DNA from: G963665495 sp963677785
Lineage (GTDB): Bacteria; Desulfobacterota; Desulfovibrionia; Desulfovibrionales; Desulfovibrionaceae
Direction: 5' to 3'
Length of the DNA stretch: 64,000 nucleotides
NCBI GenBank assembly: GCA_963677785.2
Contig: CAXXDH010000001.1
Coordinates: 248,001 to 312,000, forward strand
The position numbers were made by a program, and so were the translations under genes. Below the pieces are notes generated by a model that did no database searches, was not told where the DNA came from, and was given only the letters and a program-made list of their open reading frames with translations. This document shows, piece after piece, positions 51,398 through 60,758 of this stretch. Every line of letters starts with the position of its first letter. Position 1 is the stretch's first letter.

Positions 51398-53629
51398 CTA
51401 CTTATGCCCAGTGTGGGAGAGCGGACTGTTTTTCGTATTGGGCATCATGTCCTGATTTCCGGCGGCCTTGCCGGTATTCCCATACAAGGTGATGAAATTG
51501 AAGCATTCATTGCATGTAAGGGGCGTGCTGAAGTAGTAGCCTTGGAAAATGAAACAGCCCAGGCTTTTAAAATGCTCGCACTGGTCGTTTTGTTCCACAC
51601 CTTCCACAACGGTGCGCAAGCACAGATTCTGGCTCAGGTACATGAGACTTCTGACAATATGGTCGTTGACCCCGTTTTGCGTCTCCTCTGTCAGCGATTT
51701 GTCCAGTTTTACGGTATCTATCGGAAATTCTTTTATATATCGAAGTGATGTGTGCCCCATGCCAAAATCGTCGATGGCTACCTGAATGCCCAGGGAGCGT
51801 AGTCTGGACAGCGTTTCGTAGGTCGCGTCGTTGGGCGTGACGGCCACTGATTCGGTTATCTCCACTTCCAGATGGTTCGCGGGAGTGCCCGAGGCGGCGA
51901 GCGTTTCCACAATGCTGTCCACCAAGTGGGGGTTATCCAGCTGCTTTGCGGACAAATTCACCGAAATTAAAAAGTCGTCGTCAATGGCGTGCTTCCACTC
52001 CAAAAAGGCGGCGCAGGCGTTTTGCAGCACAAAAAGTCCAAGGGCGTCTATGAGGCCGCAGTCTTCAGCCAGCGCCACAGCGACCGGGGGCGGTATGAAG
52101 CCGTATACGGGATGCTTCCAGCGCAGCAGGCATTCAACCCCCTCCACGCGGTTGGTCAGCGTGTTGACCTGCGGTTGGTAGACGAGAAACAGCTGTTTCT
52201 GCTGTTTCAGCGCGTTGAGCAGATCCTCGGCCAGCATATGCGCCAGAAACCCCTCGGGGCCGGTGCGGGTCAAGCATTTTTTCCCGTTGGGCCCCGGAAG
52301 GGCGTCGTCGGCGTAGTGCGCCAGCGTTTTGAGGGAACCTTGCAATTGTCTTTCATGTATTTTGTCCGAAAGCATGACAAAAGGCAGGTATAGCAGGGCG
52401 CCTACGCACAGATTCACCATCTGCAGCAGCGTGCCCGCCAGGGAGCCCGTCGTTATATAACCGCTGAGAAGCGCGGGGGCAGTCCAATGGACGTTTGAGA
52501 TCGTTCTCGGTACCCAGTCCAGCGCGGTGGCGGCGTAGCCCATGCACAGGTCCAGCAGCGGCGTCAGTAAAAAAGGGACGGCGTAGAGAGGGTTGAATAC
52601 AAGCGGGATTCCGAAGAGCAAGGGCTCGTTGACGTTGCACAGGGCGGGAAACAAGGCGAAAAAGCACAGGCGCCGGTTGCCGGTGTCGCGGCTTTTGAGC
52701 AGCACTGCCAGGATCAGGCTCAAGGTTGCTCCCGACCCTCCCATATAGGCAAAGGCGTCCAGGAAGCCCTTGGTCATGATGTGCGGGGGCGCGGCATGAA
52801 CCAGGGCCGCCTGGATGTTTTCCTGCATTGCCACGCTGAGCGTTCCTTGTTCTAAAGAAAACAGCATGTTGGGGCCATGGATTCCAACGAACCAAAGCAG
52901 TTGCGAAACTCCGACGTACAGAACGCCGAGTCCCAGCCCGCCGCTGTTTTCGCTAAAGAGCAGGTGTATGAACACGTTGGAAACCGCAATGCCCTCTGGA
53001 AACAGCTTCTCGTACCCCACCTGCGCAATGGCGAAGATAAAAATAGTCGCGGTTGCGGCCGGGATCAGAGTCAGCACCTGGAAGGTGGTCGGGTCGCGGC
53101 CGATAAAGGTGAACGAAAGGCGGATGCGCCGCCAGGAAGCGAGGCGCAAAAAAATAAAGCTGACCAGTACCGCGGTGGTTACCGCCAGGAACAGCCCCTT
53201 ATCCAGAGAAAACTGGGATTCCCAATCTGCGGGAGAGCCTACCAGTATGATATAGCAGGAGAGCGCCACCATGGTGTTCATGGCGGGAGAAACGAATTTG
53301 TCGCCCGTGGAGGCGTTTTCAAAATACGCAATGCTGTACGCGGTTGCGATGACTACGGCCAGAGACGCTATGCCGAAAGCCCCCTGGACGATTTTTTCAA
53401 GGACCAGGCTCCAGCCGGATCCAAAGAGGCTATTCAGGAGTGCCGTTACGGCTGTGGAAGGAAAATTCAACAAACACAGCGAAATGGCGCCAAGGAAAAT
53501 CAATGGCAACGCAAACAGCATTCCGCGCTGAACAGCGCGGAGGTAGGCGTTGCTGGACCACCGCTCCAGCCCGTCGGCAAGCGCTGGAATGAGCCCCTTC
53601 GCCGAGTAGGATTTTATGAAAGGCTTCAT
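51398..53629 (-). CDS. PTS EIIC (lactose/cellobiose type) fused to an EAL domain
   Basis: Encodes 743 residues. Residues about 1-440 form a multi-spanning EIIC permease: SPAMNTMVALSCYIILVG, WFVGIHGPNML, NVNEPLLFGIPLVFNPLYA with the conserved Asn-Glu-Pro of cellobiose/lactose EIIC. From about 480 an EAL domain follows, with ECLLRWKHP in place of EAL, LEVEITESVAV, AIDDFGMGHTSLRYI, PIDTVKLDKSL and VVEGVEQ, so most metal-binding residues of c-di-GMP phosphodiesterases are present. The first Glu is kept. No PTS EIIA/EIIB gene adjoins. It could sense a sugar and change c-di-GMP levels; that is inference. Confidence 0.9.
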   Translation of the reverse strand: MKPFIKSYSAKGLIPALADGLERWSSNAYLRAVQRGMLFALPLIFLGAISLCLLNFPSTAVTALLNSLFGSGWSLVLEKIVQGAFGIASLAVVIATAYSIAYFENASTGDKFVSPAMNTMVALSCYIILVGSPADWESQFSLDKGLFLAVTTAVLVSFIFLRLASWRRIRLSFTFIGRDPTTFQVLTLIPAATATIFIFAIAQVGYEKLFPEGIAVSNVFIHLLFSENSGGLGLGVLYVGVSQLLWFVGIHGPNMLFSLEQGTLSVAMQENIQAALVHAAPPHIMTKGFLDAFAYMGGSGATLSLILAVLLKSRDTGNRRLCFFALFPALCNVNEPLLFGIPLVFNPLYAVPFLLTPLLDLCMGYAATALDWVPRTISNVHWTAPALLSGYITTGSLAGTLLQMVNLCVGALLYLPFVMLSDKIHERQLQGSLKTLAHYADDALPGPNGKKCLTRTGPEGFLAHMLAEDLLNALKQQKQLFLVYQPQVNTLTNRVEGVECLLRWKHPVYGFIPPPVAVALAEDCGLIDALGLFVLQNACAAFLEWKHAIDDDFLISVNLSAKQLDNPHLVDSIVETLAASGTPANHLEVEITESVAVTPNDATYETLSRLRSLGIQVAIDDFGMGHTSLRYIKEFPIDTVKLDKSLTEETQNGVNDHIVRSLMYLSQNLCLRTVVEGVEQNDQCEHFKSLGCFIFQGYYFSTPLTCNECFNFITLYGNTGKAAGNQDMMPNTKNSPLSHTGHK

Positions 53630-53878
53630 TTTTTCACCCTGATCCGAGCGGGCCGGGAAAGCCGGCTGGTGCTGCTTACTGGCCTGAAAACTTTATAAAA
53701 ATATCAAGCCGGGCTGCCGGTTCCGTTTCGGTTTCGGTATAACGATACGTCGATAGTTTTTTTATGCCGTGTCCCAGAGAAGTGCGTCCGCAAGATGGCC
53801 GGTGCTGGCGCTTGCGCTATGCGCACCGACGCGTTTTTTGGGGCCGGCCTCATGGCTCGGCTCCAAAAATTGATTAAG

Positions 53879-55783
53879 TCAGCGTTTTCGCAGCCGCCGT
53901 TTATCCCCCACGCGCACGGTCAGCTTCTGTTTGTCAAAATATTCCAGCAACGGGATGATGTATTTACGCGAGAGTCCGGTAAGCTCTTTGAATTCCGGCG
54001 GGCCCAGTTCCTCATGGGCCGCAAAGAATCCGGCAAGCTGCGTTTCCAGCTCCTTGAGCGCGTGCCCTGAGAAATACATGTCCTCGTTCACTTTGACAAG
54101 GATGTCACGTTCGCACAACAGGCGCATGACAGGCATCAGCTCTTTGGACTCCAGGGAGAGATCCGCCAGCACGTCCTTGAGGTTGGGCGGTGTCAATCCG
54201 GTCTCGGCATACAGCGTACGGAGCTTTTCCTCCAGTTTGGCCTGATCCGCGGCCAGGGTCACCTTGTGCTGCGGCAGGCGCAGCAGTTCCTGTTCGGCCA
54301 CCAGTTCGCCGCGTTTGAGCAGCCGCTCCACCAGAAAATGGAACAGCTTGGGGGCCAGGTTCGCGCCCCAGCCCGAAGCCAACAGGCCGCGCGACAGCCC
54401 CAGCTTGAGCGGTTCTTTTTCGTGGTAGGCGCCGACAAAAGCCAGAGCGCTTTTCGCCAGCGTATCGAATGCCTGGCGGTGGATGAAAATCCGTTCGTCC
54501 TTGTCGTAGAGCAGGATATCGCCCCGGCTGGCCAGGAGCTGGCAGAGATTGTCCAGCTTTTTGCTTTCCTGCCCGCAGCAGACCCGCAGTTGCGCGAAAT
54601 TAAGGCCCTCGCTGCCCGCCATCAGCAGCCGCGTCAGCAGTACGTCCTGCGGCTCGTCCGTCTGCAGGGCCGAGACCAGTTCGAAGGCGTTGGTGTTCTT
54701 TTTGATTTTGCCGCCCAGAGGATTGAGCAGTACGCCGCCGGCCACGGTCCGCAAGGGGGAAAACGCGCGGATGACGCAGTGGTCCCCGCGTACGCCCACC
54801 ATGGGTTCGGTGAAGCGTACCTGGCAGATGGCGGTTTCGCCCGGAGCCAGTTTGTCGCGGTCCGGGAAAAAGAGCCTGGCCGGGAGTTCGCGGCAGCCGT
54901 GGTGAAAATGGATTTCTTTGCGGTTTTTCAGGGCCCGGGGAGAAGACTGCAGGCAGGTCAATTCGAGGTCCCATATCTCATGCGGAAAAAGCGTGCCGGG
55001 TCGGGCCAGAACCTCGCCCCGTTCAATGTCGGACACCTCCAGGCCGGGCAGGTTCACCGCAGTACGCAGTCCGGCCAGCGCTGTCTCCACGCCGGCACCG
55101 TGGGACTGCAGTCCGCGGACCTTGGTTGCCTTGCCTCTCGGGTAGAGCAGGACGTCCTCTCCAAGGGAGATGCTGCCCGCGGTCATGGCGCCGGTGACCA
55201 CGGTGCCGTGGCCTTTCATGGTGAAGACTCGGTCGATGGGCAGGCGGAAAAGATCATTGGGGCGGTTGGGCATATAGCTTCCGATCAGGTCCAGAATGGC
55301 GGCGCGCAACGCGTCCAGGCCTGCGCCGGTCTGGGCAGCGACCGGAATCATGGGGGCTTCGGCCAGAAACGTGCCCTCCAGATAGGACCGGACATCCTCC
55401 TGCACCATCTCCAGCCATTCGGCATCCACCATGTCGGTTTTGGTCAGGGCCACAATACCGGTGTTCAGGCCGAGCAGGCTGCAGATCTCCAGGTGCTCGC
55501 GGGTCTGGGGCATGACGCCTTCGTCCGCCGCGATGATCAGCAGAACGAAATCAATGCCAGAGGCTCCGGCCACCATGTTTTTCACAAAACGCTCGTGTCC
55601 GGGCACGTCCACAATGCCCAGCCGCCTGTCGCCGGGCAGGTCCATGAAGGCGAACCCGAGTTCGATGGTGATGCCGCGGCGGCGTTCCTCTTCGAGCCGG
55701 TCGCAGTCTATGCCGGTCAAAGCCTTTACGAGAGTGGTTTTTCCGTGGTCGATATGTCCGGCCGTACCCATGATCAGCGGCAT
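53879..55783 (-). CDS. selB: Selenocysteine-specific elongation factor SelB
   Basis: Encodes 634 residues from ATG 55783 (AAGGAG site). GTPase motifs: GTAGHIDHGKTTLVKAL (G1), RRRGITIELGF (G2), DVPGHERFVKNMVAG (G3) and ALTKTDMVD (G4). The C-terminal third contains winged helices that bind the SECIS hairpin (PPEFKELTGLSRKYIIPLLE, RVGDKRRLR at the end). SelB delivers Sec-tRNA to in-frame UGA codons. Length is typical. selA lies about 6.4 kb away on the same strand. Confidence 0.95.
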   Translation of the reverse strand: MPLIMGTAGHIDHGKTTLVKALTGIDCDRLEEERRRGITIELGFAFMDLPGDRRLGIVDVPGHERFVKNMVAGASGIDFVLLIIAADEGVMPQTREHLEICSLLGLNTGIVALTKTDMVDAEWLEMVQEDVRSYLEGTFLAEAPMIPVAAQTGAGLDALRAAILDLIGSYMPNRPNDLFRLPIDRVFTMKGHGTVVTGAMTAGSISLGEDVLLYPRGKATKVRGLQSHGAGVETALAGLRTAVNLPGLEVSDIERGEVLARPGTLFPHEIWDLELTCLQSSPRALKNRKEIHFHHGCRELPARLFFPDRDKLAPGETAICQVRFTEPMVGVRGDHCVIRAFSPLRTVAGGVLLNPLGGKIKKNTNAFELVSALQTDEPQDVLLTRLLMAGSEGLNFAQLRVCCGQESKKLDNLCQLLASRGDILLYDKDERIFIHRQAFDTLAKSALAFVGAYHEKEPLKLGLSRGLLASGWGANLAPKLFHFLVERLLKRGELVAEQELLRLPQHKVTLAADQAKLEEKLRTLYAETGLTPPNLKDVLADLSLESKELMPVMRLLCERDILVKVNEDMYFSGHALKELETQLAGFFAAHEELGPPEFKELTGLSRKYIIPLLEYFDKQKLTVRVGDKRRLRKR

Positions 55784-55960
55784 GAGGGAGACTCCTTGCG
55801 ATGAAAAACAGCGTGCGGCGGCAGCGCCGCAGCCGTACGATTACCTGTACGCTTCAACTTGCCGGAAGAAACACCGGCTGGTCAAGGAAAACAGAAACAA
55901 AACAACCTGCTGAGAGTTCAAACGGCTCCTGGCCGGGCGGCATGCCCAGCCGGGGCCTGC

Positions 55961-57172
55961 TCAGGAGAAAAAGGACCTGAGGATATTGCCCGGGGTCAGG
56001 ACCGAGGCCGGAGCGAGTTCGTTCAGGATCATTCGGCTGATCTGCCGCTGCAACAGGGACGAACGAGCGGTCCGGAAGGTCACGATGTCGTTGATTCCCT
56101 TGCGGAACAACCAGCGCTGCGCTTTGGCATAGCCTTCGTACGCGTTGCTGAAACGCTGCTCCAGCAGACCCGGATAGTCGCGCAACCCGGCATTGGTTTT
56201 CTGTCGCAGGGCCTGGTCCAGGACCTGGGCCGCTGTTTCGCCGGTTTCCATGGCCTTGCCGATGCCTTCCCCCGTGAACGGGTAGGTGGTGCCGATGGTT
56301 TCGCCTGCCAGCAGGGTGGCGACGCCGTCCGTGACCGTGGCTACGCGCCGTCCGCAGCGCAGCGGGTGGGCGCGCAGGGGCGAGACGGATTTTGCCTGCG
56401 CAAACAGAGCCTTGGCCACGGGATGCGTTTCCTGAAAGCGTGCGAACAGCGTGCGCATGTTGGAGCTGTTGCGTTCGCCTGGTGTGCTGAAGCGGATGCA
56501 GCCCACGTTGTACTCCTGGTCCCTGAGGGGAAAAATCCAGGCGTATCCGGGGGCGATAAAGCCTTCGAACGAGCCTTCGAGATGGTTCAGAACGAGGTCC
56601 GAGCGGACATAACAGCGCACGGCCATGGCATCGGCCAGGGGGGGCGGCATAATGCCGATGCGGTCGTTACGGATGCCGGAAGTGCCCGTGGAGATGATAC
56701 CGTAGCGGGCTGTGAAGCTTTGGCTTTGATTGTTCTGCCCGCACCCGGCGCAGCAGAAATGCCTCGCCGTGTCGTACCAGATCGTGTCAATGGTCTGGGT
56801 CTGAAATGCCGCTCCGGCGCTCCGGGCGTGGCGCCAGAGCAGGGCGTCCAGAATGACGCGTTTGATGGTCCAGAATCCGGACTCGAGGCGGACCTCGTGT
56901 CCGGAGCGGCTGCGGATGTTCAGCGCGTCCGCGATCCGGGCCTGCTGCCGCACCTGTTCGGCCAGGCCCATGCGTTGGAGGCAGCCGATGCTGTCCGCCA
57001 CCAGGCCGTCGCCGCAGACTTTTTCGCGCGGGAAGACGCAGCGGTCCAGAAGCAGGACGTCATGCCCGGCCGCGGAGAGATGATAGGCCGCGGTCAGGCC
57101 GGCCGGGCCCGCGCCGATGATGAGGACGTCCCGGATGCGTTCCTGCGATGAAGAGACAGAATCCGTATTCAT
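55961..57172 (-). CDS. FAD-dependent oxidoreductase, geranylgeranyl reductase family
   Basis: Encodes 403 residues. The N-terminal dinucleotide motif VLIIGAGPAGLTAAYHLSAA is followed by DRCVFPREKVCGDGLV, the signature of the geranylgeranyl reductase/PHBH-like group, and by VATLLAGETIGTTYPFTGEG for flavin ribityl binding. Substrates in this group include prenyl lipids and quinone precursors. It is a likely cytosolic or membrane-associated lipid or quinone-modifying enzyme. It is 15 bp downstream of the acetolactate decarboxylase gene, but I know of no functional link. Confidence 0.82.
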   Translation of the reverse strand: MNTDSVSSSQERIRDVLIIGAGPAGLTAAYHLSAAGHDVLLLDRCVFPREKVCGDGLVADSIGCLQRMGLAEQVRQQARIADALNIRSRSGHEVRLESGFWTIKRVILDALLWRHARSAGAAFQTQTIDTIWYDTARHFCCAGCGQNNQSQSFTARYGIISTGTSGIRNDRIGIMPPPLADAMAVRCYVRSDLVLNHLEGSFEGFIAPGYAWIFPLRDQEYNVGCIRFSTPGERNSSNMRTLFARFQETHPVAKALFAQAKSVSPLRAHPLRCGRRVATVTDGVATLLAGETIGTTYPFTGEGIGKAMETGETAAQVLDQALRQKTNAGLRDYPGLLEQRFSNAYEGYAKAQRWLFRKGINDIVTFRTARSSLLQRQISRMILNELAPASVLTPGNILRSFFS

Positions 57173-57187
57173 GATCGCATGCGAAGG

Positions 57188-57982
57188 CTATTTTTCGACT
57201 TTTTCCAATTCCTCCGAAGCGTCCTTGCTGAAGTCCACTTTTTGGGCTGCCGCATGGGTGGGCAGTTCGAGATAAAGGTTGGCAGTCTGGTCCAGTTCGA
57301 CGGTCAGGGTTTTCGCCTGCAGGTCCAGGATATGCCCGCCGGTTTTTTTGTCCTTGCTCAAAAAGTGGACATGAAATCCGGGCACATTGATTTTCTGCGT
57401 AAATGCAGGGCAGTAAAATCCGACGATGTTGCCTGCGGCGTTGTCGTATTCGAAAACGGACTGGGTTTTAACCACTTCGGCCAGCGGCGGGTAGGGTTTT
57501 TGCTGTTTGGGGACGCTGCGCGCCTTGATATGATCGAAGACGCCGGTAATTTTGATGGCGTAAAAGAGATTTTTACCAGGTAATTTTTCCTGAAGACGCT
57601 GGAAAAAATCTTTCAGGCTGGTAACGCCGGTAAGGGTCAGGGTCATATCGGCCTGGAAAGGAGTGACGGCGGCAAAGGGCGTGGTGGTATCCGGAGGCAT
57701 GGTCCGTACGCTGCCGTCCGCGCGTACCTGGTAGACCTTGTCTCCGAAAACGACCATCTCGCCTTCCAATCCGTCAAAGGTGCCGAGCCCCAGGTCGCCA
57801 TGCCGGAGCAGTTCGCCGCAGGTGGTCGTACCATCGTAAACTCCGGCAAGCAGCGCATCGATGGTGCCGGTCTGGAAAAGAACGTCGGCAGTGTCGGAAT
57901 CGGCGGCAAACACCGGCAGGGACAACAGCAACAGCAGACACAACAGGCAGGAACAGAAAACAGTAGAAGTACGGCGGATCAT
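57188..57982 (-). CDS. budA: Alpha-acetolactate decarboxylase with signal peptide
   Basis: Encodes 264 residues with GGAGG before ATG 57982. A clear signal peptide (to LPVFAAD) precedes the decarboxylase domain: LFQTGTIDALLAGVYDGTTT, HGDLGLGTFDGLEGEMV and KPYPPLAEVVKTQ. The zinc-binding FHVHFLSKDKKTGGHILDL holds the three His ligands seen in the Brevibacillus enzyme. It converts 2-acetolactate to acetoin. An exported form implies action in the periplasm on excreted acetolactate. No acetolactate synthase is nearby. Confidence 0.9.
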   Translation of the reverse strand: MIRRTSTVFCSCLLCLLLLLSLPVFAADSDTADVLFQTGTIDALLAGVYDGTTTCGELLRHGDLGLGTFDGLEGEMVVFGDKVYQVRADGSVRTMPPDTTTPFAAVTPFQADMTLTLTGVTSLKDFFQRLQEKLPGKNLFYAIKITGVFDHIKARSVPKQQKPYPPLAEVVKTQSVFEYDNAAGNIVGFYCPAFTQKINVPGFHVHFLSKDKKTGGHILDLQAKTLTVELDQTANLYLELPTHAAAQKVDFSKDASEELEKVEK

Positions 57983-58320
57983 AGTAGCCTCCTGGATTGT
58001 AAGATATGTCGTAATTTACCAAGCCTGTTTATAGCAAAAAAGACACGGGCAAGCTACCAGGGGGCAAGTCCGCCGTTTGGGATCGGCATCCGGCTGAAAG
58101 CAAAAAGAGCTTCAGGTGCGGTATCTTATTATATCCTGTAATCAGACTGCTTCCATATTGCCAAGCCACAGCACTTGCTCTGGTATGGAGGCCTGTTGGG
58201 AAAATAAGTGGCGCTTCGACTGTCTTGTAAGGAATTCTTTCAGGCCTCGTGGTCGCTGAGAGAGGCAGGCGAGTGTGAATAGAAACTGTATCGGACGGCA
58301 GCTACTGCGGCACCGATGTT
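57983..58320. other. Intergenic region left of the ISL3-type element
   Basis: About 340 bp between the acetolactate decarboxylase start and the insertion sequence. It should contain the decarboxylase promoter (minus strand) and, near the IS, the original promoter of the OsmC-like gene now separated from it by the insertion. I see no further gene. Confidence 0.4.
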
Positions 58321-58328
58321 CAAAACGA
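58321..58328. repeat. Left copy of 8-bp target duplication (CAAAACGA)
   Basis: Identical to 59662-59669 on the far side of the insertion sequence. Eight bp is the expected duplication length for ISL3 elements. Confidence 0.9.
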
Positions 58329-59661
58329 GGTCCTTCCGGAAACTCAGTGGGTGGCCCCAGTCTTGCTAATCTCCGGGTAGAGTTTTAGCCCGCCACAAAA
58401 GAAGTAAATCGCTGTTTTGAAATGCTCCTTATTGCTGTAGCCACAAGCTCGGCGTTTGATGGACATGATCTTGCTGTTCAGCCCCTCCGCAACAGCGTTT
58501 GTCACGCGATGCCGACAAAAGGTCACGATGTTGTCCATGTGATCCATGAGCATGTTCGCCACTTTGCCCATAGGCTCGAGCTTCGAGCGTTTGGCCCAAG
58601 AACACCATTTCTTCAGAAAACGCTTGGCCCACCCAACAGACAGATAGTCCCACAGTCCGCGAAGACTCTCTTTCATGGCCCAGGCTTTGCCCGTCTTCAG
58701 ATTCGATTTCTTGAGTTCCTCCAGGCGCGGTCGTTGGGAGTCCGAGAGGTTCTCCTCAGCGTATAACCACAAGTATCTGCTGCCTTTCAAAATTTCGTTT
58801 GCTTCAGCCATCAGCGCCTTATGTTCCTGGCGGCGTACTTTATCCACGGCTTCCCCTACATGCTGCATGATGTGGAAACGGTCGAATATGATTTTACCTG
58901 CTGCATCGGGTACGTTTTCCTTGGTGGCCAGGAAGTATGCCGGCCACATGTCCATTGATACAGCCTTGATTGCCTTGAGCTGTTCGTCGTTCAACTGTTT
59001 GTAATATTCTTCAAGGCTTGCCTTTTTGCGTTCCTCGGCAACATATTCAACCGTACCTCGCAGCAAGTCGCAGACAACCGTCATATAGCTATGTCCTTTC
59101 CGGAAAGCCTTTTCGTCGACTCCGATGTAGCTGATTTTGCGCTGTTCCTTTCGTGCCATGCCTCGTCGGACAGCTCTTTCCATAACGCCCCAAGCCTGAT
59201 CCCATGAGATACGCATCAGTTTGCGGGCGCCTTCGACAGTCGAGCATTCTTTCAGAACATCGATGATCAACCTTTCCATGAGCAAGGTAAAACGCGAACC
59301 AGGCTCCGCCCAAAAGACCTTGACCTGCTTGACGCCATGCTCGGGGCAATTCACTCGGGGGATCCTTTGCATGGATGAAGGTTTTGAACTGGCACATATC
59401 CAAATGCCGCCAAATCCTTTCTTCCACATGATCCCGGCAAGTCAGTTCCTTGCCGCATTCCGGACAAGTCCAAAGCACCTTGCTCTTATGCTCGAGCCAA
59501 ATATCCACACGGCCTTCAGACGTTTTCAAGTCAACTTTGTCTACAAACCAAGGGCTCTTGACACCCAAAATCTGTCCGTAAAGATCAACATCTCTCATCG
59601 GCGATCTCCTCCTGGAAATCGCCTACATTATGCCGCTACCCACGACAAACCCGGAAGGACC
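58329..59661 (-). mobile_element. ISL3-family insertion sequence (1333 bp)
   Basis: The ends are GGTCCTTCCGG (58329-58339) and its exact reverse complement (59651-59661), with further imperfect pairing inward. The element is bounded by 8-bp direct repeats CAAAACGA. It encodes an ISL3-type transposase on the minus strand that carries a one-base frameshift. The perfect target duplication indicates a fairly recent insertion. It sits 15 bp upstream of the OsmC-like gene start. Confidence 0.92.
58344..59598 (-). pseudogene. ISL3-family transposase with a single-base frameshift
   Basis: The N-terminal frame (59598 to about 59370) has the zinc-finger-like CPECGKELTCRD and DMCQFKTFIHA. The C-terminal frame continues the same protein from IPRVNCPEHGVKQVKVFWAE through the DDE-type catalytic domain (ISYIGVDEKAFRKGHSYMTV, VSMDMWPAYF, then the NAVAEGLNSKIMSIKRRA end). 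Joining them needs removal of one base in the run at 59366-59368 (GCAAAGG read as GCAAGG). It may be a true mutation or a sequencing error; programmed frameshifting is not typical of this family. Confidence 0.85.
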
Positions 59662-59669
59662 CAAAACGA
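59662..59669. repeat. Right copy of 8-bp target duplication (CAAAACGA)
   Basis: Pairs with 58321-58328 across the ISL3-type element. Confidence 0.9.
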
Positions 59670-59684
59670 ATTGAGAGAGTTAGA

Positions 59685-60062
59685 GTGATCAGAACTGCAA
59701 GTGAAAAGGAACCCTATAAAGTGACATTTACCAACGGCGCTGTTGCTTCCTGCAGTGACAATACGCCTGATAAAGGTGGGAAAGGGGCTGGGTTCAGGCC
59801 GCATGAACTGCTTGAAGCGGCTCTGGCATGCTGCATGAACATGTCCGTCAGGATGTACGCTGAGGCGCATTCGTTGTGGCTTGAGGGCGTATCAACAAGC
59901 GTCGAACTGGATAAAAGCGTGCCGGATTCGGTTTGCTTCAGGTATTCCGTCGAACTGGAGGGGCCTTTGTCGGAAAGGGAGAAACAGGAAATTTTAGAGA
60001 TGCTGCAAAACTGCCCGGTCCGGCAGACGCTCTCCAGAAAGATACAATTTGTCGGGAAGTGA
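59685..60062 (+). CDS. OsmC-family protein
   Basis: Encodes 125 residues from GTG 59685. KGAGFRPHELLEAALACCMN carries the OsmC Glu and Cys region (the second redox Cys follows as NCPVRQT). OsmC/YhfA-type proteins reduce organic peroxides or related compounds in the cytosol. The N-terminus appears complete, but the insertion sequence ends 15 bp before the start, so the native promoter is displaced and transcription must now start inside or through the IS. The VOC gene follows after 18 bp. Confidence 0.85.
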   Translation: MIRTASEKEPYKVTFTNGAVASCSDNTPDKGGKGAGFRPHELLEAALACCMNMSVRMYAEAHSLWLEGVSTSVELDKSVPDSVCFRYSVELEGPLSEREKQEILEMLQNCPVRQTLSRKIQFVGK

Positions 60063-60080
60063 CCACTCAAGGAGTCAGTT

Positions 60081-60530
60081 ATGAGATTTGCGCATGTGAA
60101 TATTGCCGCGAGGGATTGGAAAACATTGTCGGATTTTTATATTAGGGTGTTCGATTGCAGCATTAAACCGCCACAACGGAATCTGTCTGGAGACTGGCTG
60201 GATACAGCCACGGGGTTGACCAATGCGCAGCTGGAGGGAGTGCATCTGGCGCTGCCCGGCCATGGCGACACCCCTCCCACTCTGGAAATTTTTACCTATG
60301 TTGAGATGGGCGAGAATTCGGAGGTCATGCCCAATGTCACAGGCTTCACGCATATCGCCTTTGAAGTTGCGGACGTTGACGAGACGTTGCAAAAAGCCCT
60401 TGAAAACGGAGGGGCTGAACTTGGGAAAATTGTCGAAAGAGAAATCGATAATGTGGGCCCGTTGCGCTTCGTTTATTTTCGCGATCCCGAGGGCAACATC
60501 ATCGAAATCCAGTCCTGGAAAAGTAAGTGA
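60081..60530 (+). CDS. VOC-superfamily protein (glyoxalase/bleomycin-resistance-like)
   Basis: Encodes 149 residues with an AAGGAG site. Paired beta-alpha-beta-beta-beta modules are visible: MRFAHVNIAARDWKTLSDFY and GFTHIAFEVADVDETLQKAL, with the metal-type His and Glu residues (AHVN, THIAF, NIIEIQSW). Members isomerise, cleave or sequester small reactive molecules. Substrate is unknown. Very likely cotranscribed with the OsmC-like gene, suggesting joint detoxification. Confidence 0.85.
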   Translation: MRFAHVNIAARDWKTLSDFYIRVFDCSIKPPQRNLSGDWLDTATGLTNAQLEGVHLALPGHGDTPPTLEIFTYVEMGENSEVMPNVTGFTHIAFEVADVDETLQKALENGGAELGKIVEREIDNVGPLRFVYFRDPEGNIIEIQSWKSK

Positions 60531-60713
60531 AAGAGTTCGTGGGCAACTTCACGAGAGGCAGCCAAGACCGGCAACGAAGTTGTTCCAGTTTCACAAGTGG
60601 CACAACAGGTCGCAACTGATTGATTCTGAAAAAAGATTGCGAATGCCGATTTGATAAGCAACGTAATCCGTCGTCACCATGCCCTCTTGATGTATTGAAA
60701 GTTTTTGGAGGTT

Positions 60714-60745
60714 CTCAGGAACCTTTTTGCAAAAAGGTTCCTGAG
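60714..60745. terminator. Strong bidirectional terminator hairpin
   Basis: A 32-bp perfect palindrome starts CTCAGGAACCTTTTTG. The A and T tracts near the tip lie in the stem. It separates the convergent VOC and M18 aminopeptidase genes. Confidence 0.8.
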
Positions 60746-60758
60746 TCGTCGATGGCAA

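Noticed and set aside
55784..55960. selC (tRNA-Sec) near selB
   Set aside because: The GC-rich hairpin here cannot be extended into a tRNA with a UCA anticodon.
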